A stretch of 64,000 bases of DNA from Nocardia yamanashiensis NBRC 100130 (GTDB lineage Bacteria > Actinomycetota > Actinomycetes > Mycobacteriales > Mycobacteriaceae). The translations under genes and the position numbers were made by a program. Of this stretch, positions 18,608 to 27,987 are shown piece by piece (within the stretch, counting starts at the first letter, position 1; each line of letters opens with the position of its first letter). Location of the stretch: NCBI RefSeq assembly GCF_001613325.1, contig NZ_BDCD01000005.1:124001-188000 (forward strand), in the 5' to 3' direction. The notes under the pieces were generated by a model. It did no database searches. It worked only from the letters and a program-made list of their open reading frames with translations, and was not told the origin of the DNA.

Positions 18608-19119
18608 CCGACACGCGTAAGGCGATTCTGGCGGGTGGCTGCTTCTGGGGTATGCAGGATCTGATCCGTAAGCAGCCCGGTGTGCTGGCGACGCGGGTCG
18701 GCTACACCGGTGGCCGGAACGATCACCCCACCTATCGCAATCATCCGGGTCATGCCGAGGCGATCGAGATCGAGTACGACCCGGCGGTGACGGACTATCG
18801 GGCGCTGCTGGAGTATTTCTTCCAGATTCATGATCCGACGACGAAGGATCGGCAGGGGAATGATGTCGGTACTTCCTATCGGTCGGCCATCTTCTATACC
18901 GATGCCGAGCAGCAGGCGGTGGCACTCGACACGATCGCGGATGTGGAGGCGTCGGGTCTGTGGCCGGGCAAGGTGGTGACGGAGGTGACGCCGGCGGCTG
19001 ATTTCTGGGAGGCCGAGCCGGAGCATCAGGATTATCTGGAGCGTTACCCGAACGGGTACACCTGTCACTTCCCGCGTCCGGATTGGAAGTTGCCGAAGCG
19101 GGCGGCTGCCGGTCAGTGA
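18604..19119 (+). CDS. msrA: Peptide methionine (S)-S-oxide reductase MsrA
   Basis: Reduces the S-form of methionine sulfoxide; 171 residues. The active-site motif is [10 protein letters not shown] near the N-terminus, followed by GYTGG and the conserved [15 protein letters not shown]. No extra C-terminal cysteines are present, so recycling probably uses thioredoxin or mycothiol systems in a one-cysteine mode. GTG start overlaps the msrB stop, so the two proteins are made together under oxidative stress. Confidence 0.96.
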   Translation: MTDTRKAILAGGCFWGMQDLIRKQPGVLATRVGYTGGRNDHPTYRNHPGHAEAIEIEYDPAVTDYRALLEYFFQIHDPTTKDRQGNDVGTSYRSAIFYTDAEQQAVALDTIADVEASGLWPGKVVTEVTPAADFWEAEPEHQDYLERYPNGYTCHFPRPDWKLPKRAAAGQ

Positions 19120-19140
19120 TCGGGTAGTCGAATAGTCGCG

Positions 19141-19166
19141 GCGCCGCCGGAATCTTCCGGCGGCGC
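19141..19166. terminator. Hairpin after msrA
   Basis: Stem of 12 bp (GCGCCGCCGGAA / TTCCGGCGGCGC) with a two-base gap, followed by TGTCGTTTT; it separates msrA from the convergent NmrA-like gene. Confidence 0.8.
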
Positions 19167-19182
19167 TGTCGTTTTCGTGGTG

Positions 19183-20049
19183 CTAGTGGCCGGGGCGGTG
19201 GATGGCGTAGTCGGCGAGGGTGATGGGTGGGTGGCCGCCGAGTTCGTGGATGGCGGGGGTGACTTGGTAGAGGCCGGTGCCTTCGCTCAGGAGGCGGAAG
19301 ATCTCCCAGAGTTTGGTGAGGTGGTCGGCGGCGTGGCGGGTGCCGTAGTACTCGAGGGCCCAGGCGTGCCAGGTGTCGGGGTCGATGTCGCGGTAGGTGC
19401 GTCCGAGGGTGCGGGCCGCGGTGCCGATGGCCTGGACGTCTCCGGTGAGGTGGACGACCGGTTCGGTTTTCCGTGCGGGGTCGGCGAGGAGGGCGGCGGC
19501 GACGCGGGCGACGTCGGCGGCGGCGACGAGCGGTAGTTCGGTGTGCTCGGGTCCGAGCGGGAGGGTGAGCGTGTTCGGGTCGCCGGTGTCGGCGATGAGT
19601 GCGAGGTTTTCGTGGAAGACGGCGGCGCGGAGATGGCTCGCGCCGATATCGGCCCAGTCGAGTATTTGTTCGGCGACCCAGTGCTGGCGCATGCGCGGGG
19701 TGAAGGCGTCGGGTCCGGCGGCGAGCTGGGAGACGGCGACGACGCGTTCGAGGCCGGTTTCGCGGGCGGCGACGGCGAAGGCGCCGGCGGCGTCGAGGAG
19801 GCCGTCGATGACGGGGTAGGTGAAGTAGGCGGCGCGGACGCCCTCGAGTGCGGTTCGGGCGTCGGCGAGGTCGCGGAGGTCGCCGACGAGGACTTTCGCG
19901 CCGAGGGCGCGGAGGACGGTCGCGCGTTCGTCGTCGCGATGGACGAGGGCGCGCACGGGTATGCCGCGTCCGAGTAGTTGCGCTGTGAGATGCCGCCCGG
20001 TCGACCCCTGTCGTCCCCCGGCGGCACCGGTGACGAGTACCGGCTCCAT
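19183..20049 (-). CDS. NmrA-like NAD(P)-binding protein
   Basis: Atypical short-chain dehydrogenase-like protein, 288 residues from ATG 20049. The N-terminal Rossmann motif reads LVTGAAGGRQGSTGRHL, followed by VRALVHR at the end of beta-2, which favours NADP(H). The catalytic Tyr-x-x-x-Lys of true dehydrogenases is not evident, as expected for the NmrA group, whose members act as redox sensors or NAD(P)H quinone reductases. An alternative start 39 bp upstream adds a non-conserved extension. Confidence 0.85.
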   Translation of the reverse strand: MEPVLVTGAAGGRQGSTGRHLTAQLLGRGIPVRALVHRDDERATVLRALGAKVLVGDLRDLADARTALEGVRAAYFTYPVIDGLLDAAGAFAVAARETGLERVVAVSQLAAGPDAFTPRMRQHWVAEQILDWADIGASHLRAAVFHENLALIADTGDPNTLTLPLGPEHTELPLVAAADVARVAAALLADPARKTEPVVHLTGDVQAIGTAARTLGRTYRDIDPDTWHAWALEYYGTRHAADHLTKLWEIFRLLSEGTGLYQVTPAIHELGGHPPITLADYAIHRPGH

Positions 20050-20181
20050 CTCCCCACGGTACGGGCTTCCCCGTTGCGCCACAGCCACTTCCGCCGCTCC
20101 GCTCCCCCGGCGGGTGTTGACCTTGGTACCTCACCGTGGGTTTTGTCCGGTTTTGCCACGGTGGTGTACCGAGGTCGATTC

Positions 20182-22134
20182 TCAGGCGGGGCGTTCGGTG
20201 GGGGCTGGTTCTTGGAGGTCGGTGGCGAGGAAGGTGAGGTGGCTGGGGTGGCGGGGGTCGAGGAGGAGGCTCTGGTCTTTGATGTGGCGGTTCACGGAGG
20301 GGGTGAGGAAGTAGCGGGGCCAGCTCGCGCGGGTGATCGTGACGCGGAGGCGGTGCCCGGCGCGGAGGATCGCTTCGGTGGCTGTGATGTCGATGTCGAG
20401 TTCGTGTGGGACGCCGGGCTTTACGGGGAGGACGCTTTCGGCGGTGAGTGGATGGTCGGGGACGAGGAGCGCTCCGTCGTGGTAGCGGCTGTTCTTCTCG
20501 TCGATGGCGCGACGGGTCGAGCGGAGGGCGCCGCGGGCGAGGACGGAGGAGGTGCCGTCGGGGGCGACGTCGCAGACGGTGGCGGCCCAGAAGGCTTCGG
20601 TGCCGCCGGCGGCGACGCGCAGGTGCAGGTTCAGGGGTCCGGTGAGGAGGGTGTCGGTGTCGAGGGGCGGGCTGGTGAAGGTGAGGGCGGCGGTTTCGTA
20701 GGCGCGGTCGTCGACGGACCAGTCGCGGCCGAGGAAGGTGGGGAGGCCGCAGAGGATCCAGCTCGTGGTCTGGGAGGCGAGGCCGGGGCGCTTGCGGGGC
20801 AGGCGGATTCGGCGCGGGTGCCGGTCGGGGTGGGCGGTGAGGGAGCCGTCGCTCGCGGCGTGCGGGGCCGCGCCGCTGGGTTCGTGTGAGAGGTACCAGG
20901 TATGGGTTCGGGCGGCGGGCGGGGTGAAGCTGTCGCGGCTGACCCAGCCGCCGCCGATCTGGCGGACGGTGACGGGCCCGTAGGCGTCGATGCCGTTGTC
21001 GATGCCTTTCACCCAGCGGTCGAAGAAGGCGCACTGCAGTTCGTCGAGGCGTTGCGGGTTCTCCTCGGCGCCGAAGCCGCTGCCGGGGTTGACGTGGTAG
21101 CCGTCCTCGATGACGAGTTGTGCCGCGCCGGGCGGTAATCCGAGGCGTTCGTAGAGGGCGGGTGCGGAGCGGGAGAAGACGTCGTGCCAGCCGGCGTGGA
21201 TCCAGGTGGCGGCGGTGAAGTTCTCGAGCCGGGGGCGGCGTAGGCGGGCGTCGTCGTGGTAGAAGTGCTCGCGGTGCCCGTCGTCGAGGATGGCGCCGGT
21301 GATGTCGCCGAGGCGGGTGAAGGGGCTGGCGGCGCGGTCGCGCAGGTAGCGGGCGGCGGCGCCGGTTTTCACCAGGCCGGGGATAGAGGGTAGCCATTTC
21401 AGGCCGTTAACGCCGGCGAACCAGGCGAGGGTGAACATCGATTGGGTGCCGCCGGTCAGGATGAGGTCGCGGGTCGGGTCTTCGGACCCGACGAGGGAGA
21501 AGACCGCTTTGAGGCCTTCGGGGCGGTGTCCGGCGGTCTGGAGTGCCGTCAGGGCGAGGTAGGAGATGCCGGTCATGGCGAGATCGCCGTTGCACCAGGG
21601 CTGTTCGCGGACCCAGGCGAGGACTTCGAGGTGGTCGCGTTGTTCGCGGTCGGACATGATCTCGAGGCGGCCGGTGGAGGTGCCGGTGCCGCGTACGTCG
21701 ACGGCGATGTGCACGTAGCCGCGGGAGATGAGGGTGCGGCTGGCGCGCACGGATTCGAGGGCGCCGCCGCCGAGGGCGCGCAGCATTTCCCGGCCGCCGG
21801 CGCGGCCGTGCGGGGAGGGTGGGACGAGGCGGTAGACGAGTGGTGCGGCGATCGAGACGGCGTTGATGACCAGGTTCGCGCGGGTCATGAGGGTTTTGTT
21901 GTAGGGGGTGAGGGTGATGACGGCCGGTAGCGGGGTGGTGATGGCGTGGCCGTCGCGGTCGGCGGGGCGGGTGATGTCGGCGGACAGGACGGTGCCGTCG
22001 CTCATCCGGATGGCGGTGCCGCGGTCGAGGTGGATGCGCGGGAAGATGGCGGGCCCGATCGGGAAGCGGGCGTTCGGCGGGAGCGGGACGTTCCGCGCGG
22101 GCAGGGCGGGCGAATGCTGGTGCGGTTGCGTCAT
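20182..22134 (-). CDS. CocE/NonD-family hydrolase
   Basis: Large serine hydrolase of 650 residues of the X-Pro dipeptidyl-peptidase/cocaine esterase class. The nucleophile lies in AMTGISYLALTAL (about residue 195), preceded by the oxyanion-type VDVRGTGTSTG. The C-terminal third is a jelly-roll domain beginning near LTFTSPPLDTDTLLTGP and ending with the conserved RLRVTITRASWPRY. No export signal. The substrate is an ester or amide; not determinable from sequence. Confidence 0.9.
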   Translation of the reverse strand: MTQPHQHSPALPARNVPLPPNARFPIGPAIFPRIHLDRGTAIRMSDGTVLSADITRPADRDGHAITTPLPAVITLTPYNKTLMTRANLVINAVSIAAPLVYRLVPPSPHGRAGGREMLRALGGGALESVRASRTLISRGYVHIAVDVRGTGTSTGRLEIMSDREQRDHLEVLAWVREQPWCNGDLAMTGISYLALTALQTAGHRPEGLKAVFSLVGSEDPTRDLILTGGTQSMFTLAWFAGVNGLKWLPSIPGLVKTGAAARYLRDRAASPFTRLGDITGAILDDGHREHFYHDDARLRRPRLENFTAATWIHAGWHDVFSRSAPALYERLGLPPGAAQLVIEDGYHVNPGSGFGAEENPQRLDELQCAFFDRWVKGIDNGIDAYGPVTVRQIGGGWVSRDSFTPPAARTHTWYLSHEPSGAAPHAASDGSLTAHPDRHPRRIRLPRKRPGLASQTTSWILCGLPTFLGRDWSVDDRAYETAALTFTSPPLDTDTLLTGPLNLHLRVAAGGTEAFWAATVCDVAPDGTSSVLARGALRSTRRAIDEKNSRYHDGALLVPDHPLTAESVLPVKPGVPHELDIDITATEAILRAGHRLRVTITRASWPRYFLTPSVNRHIKDQSLLLDPRHPSHLTFLATDLQEPAPTERPA

Positions 22135-22338
22135 GGTCGGCTCCTTTGCCGAGTCCGCCCGCCACCTCGCGGGCGCGTTGTCTCAGACGGTAGCGCGCCC
22201 GCGGGGTGTGTGTCATCGGTGCGAAGTGCCGAACTCCGGTGCCCGGACGGTGCATTCGACCAAGGTCCGGAAACGTTGCCGGACAGAGACTTTCACGTTA
22301 TCCGGTACGACGCCGAGGTATCGGGGGCCGGGCGGGAT

Positions 22339-22905
22339 TCACAGGTCCCGGATCACGCGGGCCGGATTGCCCGCGGCGAAGACCTTCTCCGGTAGCGAGC
22401 GCGTCACCACGCTGCCCGCACCGACGACGGTGTTCGCGCCGATGCTCACTCCCGGGCAGACGATCACCCCGCCGCCGAGCCACACGTTGTCGCCGATCGT
22501 GATGGGCGCGGCCGTCTCCCAGCGTTGCCGGCGCAGTTCGTGATCGTCCATCGGATGCAGGGCCGTGAGCAGCTGGGCGCGCGGGCCGATCGAGACGTCG
22601 TCGCCGATCGTCACCGGGGCGCAGTCCAGCACGATCGCGTCGTAGTTGAGGAAGCTGTTGCGGCCCAGGCGGATCAGATGCCCGTAGTCGCATTGGAAGC
22701 GCGGCATGATCCAGGAACCCTCCCCGATCTCCCCGAGCAGATTCTCCAGGATCGTCCGGCGCTGCGCGTCCTCCCCTGCGCGCGTGGCATTGAACTCATC
22801 CAGCAACTCCTGGCAGCGGCGGCGCTCGGCCAGGAGTTCGGGATCGTTATCGCGGTAGAGCTCACCGCGCAGCATGCGGTCCTTGTGTTCACCCACCCGA
22901 CCCAT
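22339..22905 (-). CDS. Sugar O-acetyltransferase (Maa/LacA family)
   Basis: Left-handed beta-helix acetyltransferase of 188 residues using acetyl-CoA. The N-terminal helix MLRGELYRDNDPEL is typical of the maltose/galactoside acetyltransferases, and the hexapeptide-repeat core contains the catalytic His in LLTALHPMD and a C-terminal GAGSVVTRSLPEKVFAAGNPARVIR. ATG 22905 is preferred; ATG 22875 is possible. Divergent from the LLM oxidoreductase with 54 bp between starts. Confidence 0.92.
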   Translation of the reverse strand: MGRVGEHKDRMLRGELYRDNDPELLAERRRCQELLDEFNATRAGEDAQRRTILENLLGEIGEGSWIMPRFQCDYGHLIRLGRNSFLNYDAIVLDCAPVTIGDDVSIGPRAQLLTALHPMDDHELRRQRWETAAPITIGDNVWLGGGVIVCPGVSIGANTVVGAGSVVTRSLPEKVFAAGNPARVIRDL

Positions 22906-22959
22906 CCTGCGCGACCGCGCCGCGTGTCGCACCCGCGTGTCTCTGGTATCACGGAGAGC

Positions 22960-23856
22960 GTGAAGATCGGATTCTCGCTCCCGCAGCACGGTTCGCAGGC
23001 CCGGCAGGGGGCGCAGGCGGCACGATTCGCCGCCGCGCTGGAAGCCGCCGGGGCCGACAGTCTCTGGGTCGGGGAACGGGTGCTGGCGGCGACCGCACCG
23101 AGCGTGGGGTACGCGGGCAAGGACACCATTCCCGAGGAATTCGATTCCGTGCTGGATCCTTTCGTGCTGCTCGGGATCGCGGCCGCGGTCACCGAGCGGG
23201 TGCGCCTGGGCACGAATGTGCTGATCGCGCCGCTGCATCGGGCGGCGTTCCTGGCGCGGTCGCTGACCACCCTGGACGTGGTCAGCGGTGGGCGGCTGGT
23301 GCCGGGGTTCGGGATCGGGTGGTCGCCGGAGGAGTACGAGGCGGCGGGGGTGCCGTTCGCGCGGCGCGGGGCGCGCCTGGAGGAGACTCTCGATGCGCTG
23401 GAAGCGATCTGGACCACCGATCCCGCCGGGTATCGGGGGCGGTTCGTGACGGTGCCGGAGCATCGCAGCGCCTTGGCGACGGTGCAGCGGCCGCGGCCGC
23501 CGATCTGGCTCGGGTCGTTCACGCCCGCCGGTTTGGCGCGGGTCGGGCGGCGCGCGGACGGATGGTTGCCGGTGGCGCCGGTGCCGGGGCCGCCGGGGTG
23601 GGGTAAGCAGTTGCTGAAACTGCGCGCCGTGGTGGATCAGGCGGCGGAGGCGGCCGGGCGGGATCCGGGGGCGATCGGGACCATCGTGCGGGTGAACGTG
23701 GCGGCGGGGGCCACCGCGGAGGCGATCGCGGACACGATCGAACAGGTCGCCGCCGAGACCGGATTCGACGATTTCTTCATCGATCTGATGTACGTGACAG
23801 ATTCGGTGGACGGGATGCTGGGGCTGGCGACCGGGCTGCTGGACCGGCTGCGCTGA
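22960..23856 (+). CDS. LLM-class F420-dependent oxidoreductase
   Basis: Luciferase-like TIM-barrel flavoprotein of 298 residues. The GTG start gives KIGFSLPQHG, the usual first strand; SLWVGERVLA, RLGTNVLIAPLH and the PGFGIGWSPEEYEAAGVPF segment are characteristic of the actinobacterial F420-dependent subgroup. F420 rather than FMN is inferred from this similarity. Substrate unknown. A long N-terminal extension in the same frame is antisense to the acetyltransferase gene and is not believed. Confidence 0.88.
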   Translation: MKIGFSLPQHGSQARQGAQAARFAAALEAAGADSLWVGERVLAATAPSVGYAGKDTIPEEFDSVLDPFVLLGIAAAVTERVRLGTNVLIAPLHRAAFLARSLTTLDVVSGGRLVPGFGIGWSPEEYEAAGVPFARRGARLEETLDALEAIWTTDPAGYRGRFVTVPEHRSALATVQRPRPPIWLGSFTPAGLARVGRRADGWLPVAPVPGPPGWGKQLLKLRAVVDQAAEAAGRDPGAIGTIVRVNVAAGATAEAIADTIEQVAAETGFDDFFIDLMYVTDSVDGMLGLATGLLDRLR

Positions 23857-23952
23857 CACGCCCGGCCCGGCTGCGGCCGGGTGCCGGCGTGGCGGCGGTA
23901 GCGTCGAGCCCCGGAAGCGCTGTAGCCCGGCCGGATACGGAAGGTGGCAGTC

Positions 23953-24297
23953 ATGGCCGAGACGGTCCAGGAGTACCTGCAAGGGTTTCCCGGCGAGGTG
24001 CGGGCGCTGCTCGAGCAGGTGCGCACCACCATTCACCAGGCGGTGCCCGGGGCTACCGAGACCATCAGCTACGACGTGCCCGCCGTACAGATCGACGGGC
24101 ATTCGGTGGTGTATTTCGCCGGGTGGAAGAAGCACCTCAGCGTGTATCCGGTGCCGGACGGGGATGCCGCGTTCGAGGCGGCCATCGCACCGTATCGCGC
24201 GGGTAAAGGGACGCTGAAGTTCCCGCTGGACAAGCCGATTCCCTACGCGCTGATCGGTGACGTGGCCGCGCGCCTGGCACGGCGGCGCGGCCACTGA
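23953..24297 (+). CDS. DUF1801 / YdhG-like small protein
   Basis: Single-domain protein of 114 residues. The run ISYDVPAVQIDGHSVVYFAGWKKHLSVYP is the hallmark of the YdhG/DUF1801 family, whose frataxin-like fold led to the proposal of an iron-chaperone role in Bacillus. ATG 23953 follows GGAAGG; a GTG 9 bp upstream is also possible. Its stop is 4 bp from the stop of the convergent membrane protein gene. Confidence 0.85.
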   Translation: MAETVQEYLQGFPGEVRALLEQVRTTIHQAVPGATETISYDVPAVQIDGHSVVYFAGWKKHLSVYPVPDGDAAFEAAIAPYRAGKGTLKFPLDKPIPYALIGDVAARLARRRGH

Positions 24298-24301
24298 CTC
24301 C

Positions 24302-26872
24302 TCAGTTACGGGCCGAGTAGCGCGAGAGGTTGAACCCCTGCCAGCTGTCCGGGGAGAGCCGGTCGCGGATCGCGCGTGCCAGATCCGAGCGCAGCGGCTC
24401 GGGCAGCCGATCGATGGCCGGCAGCGCATCGGCCGACAGTTCACTCAGATAGTGCGCATCGATGGACTTGCCCGCCTCGCGCCGGTCGATATTGCGGTCG
24501 GCGATGAACCGTTCCGGATTCAGCACCGCCAACCCGACCAGCAGACCCAGTGCCGTCCCCGCCGCGGCACGGGTCATCCAGCCGCGCCGCAGGGACACCA
24601 GCCCCGCCAGCACCAGCAGATAGACCACACCGATCCAGAATTCGAACCCGATCACCAGCAGCCGCAGCACCGTGAACCCGTACGCCTGCTGATAGGTCCA
24701 CATCCGATGCGCCGCCGAGGCCACGATCACCAGCGACAGCCCGCCGACCAGACCGAGCAGCCCGCGCAGCCAGACCCGGTCCGCCGCCGATTCCCGTGCC
24801 GCCCAACGCCATACGGCCGCGATCAAAAGCAGCGTCACGATGGTCACCATCGACAGCTGCCAGAACCCGCTGCGCGCGTACTCGGCGTAGGTCAGCCCCG
24901 CCGTCCGCTGCACATACCCGTCCCCGCCGAACAACACCACCACCTGCGTGGCCACGAACACCGCGAACACCACACACAGCGCACCCACCGGGATCGCCCA
25001 TTCCAGCCGCGCGAACGTCCGCCCACCGTCCTCGGCGCGCGGCCCCGGAGGCGGACCGGCCAGCAGATACAACGCGCCCGCCGCACCCATCGCACCCAGC
25101 ACGAACACGATCACCCAGCGCGCCACCGCCTCGCCCTCGAACCGCGGCATCAAACCCGCGACCAGTTCGGCGAACACCGCGTCCGCCCCCGCCAGCAGCG
25201 GCACCACCACGATCAGCAACGCCACGGTCCCCAGCACCGACCACACGATCCGCCCCGACGCGACCGCTGCCGCCTCCCGCCGCCGCCAGCGCACCCGCTC
25301 CACCCCGCGCGCCACCCACGGCAACGCCAGCAGCGCCGAGATCGGCACCGCGAGCACCTCGAACACGATCCCGTACACCGACCGCCGCCCCAGCACCGCC
25401 AGCGACCCGGCCACCGCCGCCCCCACGGCACACACCACGAAAAGCCAAGTCGCATCGCGGAACACCCCTACCGCCAGCAACATCAACGCCAGCGCCGTCC
25501 ACACGATCCGCTCCCGCCGCACCGCAGCAGGACTTACCAGGACCGCATCGTCCGGATGACCGGACTCCGGACCGGAACCGATCACGCCCGCAGCCCTCGA
25601 CCCGCCCGTGATGTTCGCCCCGTCCACTCCCGACTCATCGGCATCGCCCGGCCTAGCCGCTCCCTCGCTACCGACCGCTTCAGCACCGGCTACTCCCCCG
25701 CCACCGACGGCATCAGGACCCGCTACACCCCTGTCCTCGGCGGCATTCGATCCAGCTGTTCCCGGATCATCAGCCACGCACGACCCGGCTGAGCTCCCGT
25801 CATCTGCAACACTCGATCGAGCTGCTTCCGACTCATCGGCGCCGTACCGCCTCGCTACGCTCGAGTCATCGGCGACGCTCGAACCAGCTGTTCCCGGATC
25901 ATCGGCGACGGACGGCCTAGCCACACTCCTGTCACCAGCGATGCTCGAACCAGTTACTTCCGGAGCGTCGGCAGGAATCGCCGCGTCCGCTCTGGAATCG
26001 TCGACGACAATCGGCCCGGCCGATTCCGGTCCCGTGGCGTCGGTCGGAGCTGGATCGTTCTCGGGCGCATCGGGTTTCGGCTCGTTCGCGTCCGGGCTCG
26101 GCTTCGCACCTGGCCGCCGGGCCGCACGATCCACCGCGAAAACCGCACCCGCCGCGACCGATCCGGCCAGCAGCCACCCGATCCCCGGGCGATCCAGCGG
26201 AACGAGCACGGCCGCGGACACACCCGTGAGCGCGATCGCGGGCAGGGTGCCGCGCGGCATCGGGACTCGTACCGAACGCGGCGGTACCTGGTGAGCTGTG
26301 ACGACGGGCCACGGCAACGCCCCGACGCCGGGGCCTTTCGTGCCAGCTCCCTGGGCTGCGGGGCCGGCTGCTACCGGCATACGCCAATGCGGCGCGGCGA
26401 CCGGCAGCGACTCGATCGGCACCGAGGGCTGCCCGGTGCCCGCTGTCCAGGCCGCCGGCCACGCCGAGTGATCGGTGCCCGGGGTGCTGCCCGGAGCGAC
26501 GGTCGCGACCACGCTCGGCTCCGCCGCTGCCGGACCGTGAGCGGCCGCGAGTACCGCATGGGCGGCTGCGGTGTCAGCGGGCAGACCTGTCGGGGTGGAA
26601 TCGCCGGCTCCGTTGGATCGCGCCGGGGAGTCGTCCACGCGGGGTTCGGGATTCGGGGCGCGTCCGCCGCCGTGTGGGTGGCCGGGCAGCGCTTCCGTGG
26701 CATCGCCATTCTGTGTGCGGGCCGCCGCAGTATCTGGTGCCGCAGTATCTGGCGCGGAGGCCGGGCTGTCCGGCCTCGGCGAGCCCATCTCTGGGTCCGG
26801 TGGGATCCGCTCGGCGGACTCGGGTGTGGGACTGGGATCGGCAGGTTCCGGAGTATCCGGCATGGGTGACAT
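24302..26872 (-). CDS. DUF4173-like multi-spanning membrane protein with repeat region
   Basis: Protein of 856 residues. Residues 1-200 are Pro/Ala/Thr-rich and disordered; two hydrophobic segments lie near 208-250; residues 310-430 consist of eleven 11-residue repeats; and from about 455 on there are some ten membrane segments with the YVQRTAGLTYAEYARSGFWQL stretch typical of DUF4173/DUF4153 proteins. The C-terminus (LSELSADALPAIDRLPEPLRSDLA) is a soluble tail. Function unknown. It lies 68 bp downstream of a two-component system on the same strand and could be controlled by or co-transcribed with it. Confidence 0.8.
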   Translation of the reverse strand: MSPMPDTPEPADPSPTPESAERIPPDPEMGSPRPDSPASAPDTAAPDTAAARTQNGDATEALPGHPHGGGRAPNPEPRVDDSPARSNGAGDSTPTGLPADTAAAHAVLAAAHGPAAAEPSVVATVAPGSTPGTDHSAWPAAWTAGTGQPSVPIESLPVAAPHWRMPVAAGPAAQGAGTKGPGVGALPWPVVTAHQVPPRSVRVPMPRGTLPAIALTGVSAAVLVPLDRPGIGWLLAGSVAAGAVFAVDRAARRPGAKPSPDANEPKPDAPENDPAPTDATGPESAGPIVVDDSRADAAIPADAPEVTGSSIAGDRSVARPSVADDPGTAGSSVADDSSVARRYGADESEAARSSVADDGSSAGSCVADDPGTAGSNAAEDRGVAGPDAVGGGGVAGAEAVGSEGAARPGDADESGVDGANITGGSRAAGVIGSGPESGHPDDAVLVSPAAVRRERIVWTALALMLLAVGVFRDATWLFVVCAVGAAVAGSLAVLGRRSVYGIVFEVLAVPISALLALPWVARGVERVRWRRREAAAVASGRIVWSVLGTVALLIVVVPLLAGADAVFAELVAGLMPRFEGEAVARWVIVFVLGAMGAAGALYLLAGPPPGPRAEDGGRTFARLEWAIPVGALCVVFAVFVATQVVVLFGGDGYVQRTAGLTYAEYARSGFWQLSMVTIVTLLLIAAVWRWAARESAADRVWLRGLLGLVGGLSLVIVASAAHRMWTYQQAYGFTVLRLLVIGFEFWIGVVYLLVLAGLVSLRRGWMTRAAAGTALGLLVGLAVLNPERFIADRNIDRREAGKSIDAHYLSELSADALPAIDRLPEPLRSDLARAIRDRLSPDSWQGFNLSRYSARN
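25583..25945 (-). repeat. Eleven in-frame 33-bp repeats in the membrane protein gene
   Basis: Units encode 11-residue blocks such as SVADDPGTAGS, SVADDSSVARR, SVADDGSSAGS and CVADDPGTAGS; the last four are more diverged. They cover residues 310-430. The acidic, small-residue composition predicts a flexible cytoplasmic or periplasmic linker. Confidence 0.8.
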
Positions 26873-26940
26873 CCTTCGGTAGGTATGCGGGAGCGGCCCG
26901 TGGCCACTCGGCGGGACGGGAAGGGTTGGGTGGGAAGGGG

Positions 26941-27987
26941 TTACGGGGCCGGGAGGGTGATGCGGATGCGGGAGCCGGGGTCGGCTACGGCGATGGTGCC
27001 GTCGTGCAGGTGCACGATCCAGCGGGCGATGGCCAGGCCCAGGCCGGTGCCGCCGTTGGTGTGACCGCCGCGGGTGAAGCGTTCGAAGACGCGGGCGCGT
27101 TCGGCCGGGGGGATGCCGGGGCCGTCGTCCTGGACTTCGATGACCGTGCCGGTGCGGGCGGCGTGGGCGTGGATGCGGACTTCGCCGTGGGCGGGGCCGT
27201 GGCGAGTCGCGTTGTCCAGGAGATTGAGCAGGACCTGGTGCAGGCGGGCGCGGTCGGCGTGCACGAGCAGGCCCGGATCGCCGAGGTGGATGGAGAAGCG
27301 GACGGCGCGGTCCACGGCGGCGGCCATCACTTCGGCTTCGGCGACAACCTCTTTCAGCAGCGGTTGCAGCGGGACGGGTTCGCGGTCGAGATGGACGGCG
27401 CCGGCTTCGATGCTCGAGAGCGCGAGCAGTTCGGTGACCAGCAGGCTCAGGCGTTCGGTCTGGGCGAGGGCGGTGCGCAGGGTGGCCGGATCGGGTTCGG
27501 CGACGCCGTCGACCAGGTTCTCGAGGACCGCGCCCAAAGCCGTGATGGGGGTGCGCAGTTCGTGCGAGACGTTGGCGATGAAGTCGCGGCGCTGCTGATC
27601 GGCGGCGGCCAGGTCGGCGGCCATGTGATTGAACGCCTCCGCGAGCTGGCCGACCTCGTCCTGGGAGGTGGCGCGCACCCGGCGCGAATAGTCGCCCTGC
27701 GCCATGTGTTTGGCCGCGGCGGTCATCTCCCGCAGCGGGCGGGTCATGCCGTGGGCGAGCAGCTGCGAGGTCACCAGGGCCAGCAGCATGGCGGCCAGGG
27801 TGGTCTTGGGCGGCAGCCAGCCGATGCGCAGTGCGAAGAAACCGAACGCGACCGCGCCCGCGCCGACCATGAGGATGGCGAGCTTGACCTTGATCGAGCG
27901 CACTCGGTCGAGGGGCCTGGGCAGCCAGCCGCGGATCCAGTCCGCGATCGCCCCCGCGGCCGCCCGCACCATCGCGACGATCCTCAT
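26941..27987 (-). CDS. Sensor histidine kinase
   Basis: Membrane kinase of 348 residues. Two membrane segments (about 33-53 and 60-78) are separated by a very short loop, so there is almost no external sensing domain; signals probably act through the membrane or an accessory protein. HAMP follows (GMTRPLREMTAAAKHMAQGDYSRR, split here by its helices), then the H-box FIANVSHELRTPI, N-box LLNLLDNATRHG, and G boxes DDGPGIPP and GGTGLGL. Start ATG 27987 overlaps the stop of its response regulator (ATGA). The DUF4173-like membrane protein downstream is a candidate partner. Confidence 0.95.
   Translation of the reverse strand: MRIVAMVRAAAGAIADWIRGWLPRPLDRVRSIKVKLAILMVGAGAVAFGFFALRIGWLPPKTTLAAMLLALVTSQLLAHGMTRPLREMTAAAKHMAQGDYSRRVRATSQDEVGQLAEAFNHMAADLAAADQQRRDFIANVSHELRTPITALGAVLENLVDGVAEPDPATLRTALAQTERLSLLVTELLALSSIEAGAVHLDREPVPLQPLLKEVVAEAEVMAAAVDRAVRFSIHLGDPGLLVHADRARLHQVLLNLLDNATRHGPAHGEVRIHAHAARTGTVIEVQDDGPGIPPAERARVFERFTRGGHTNGGTGLGLAIARWIVHLHDGTIAVADPGSRIRITLPAP

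Noticed and set aside
18017..21397. Long open frame (over 1100 codons) on the minus strand across msrBA, the NmrA gene and part of CocE
   Set aside because: Shadow frame; Arg/Pro-rich nonsense protein covering several well-supported genes.
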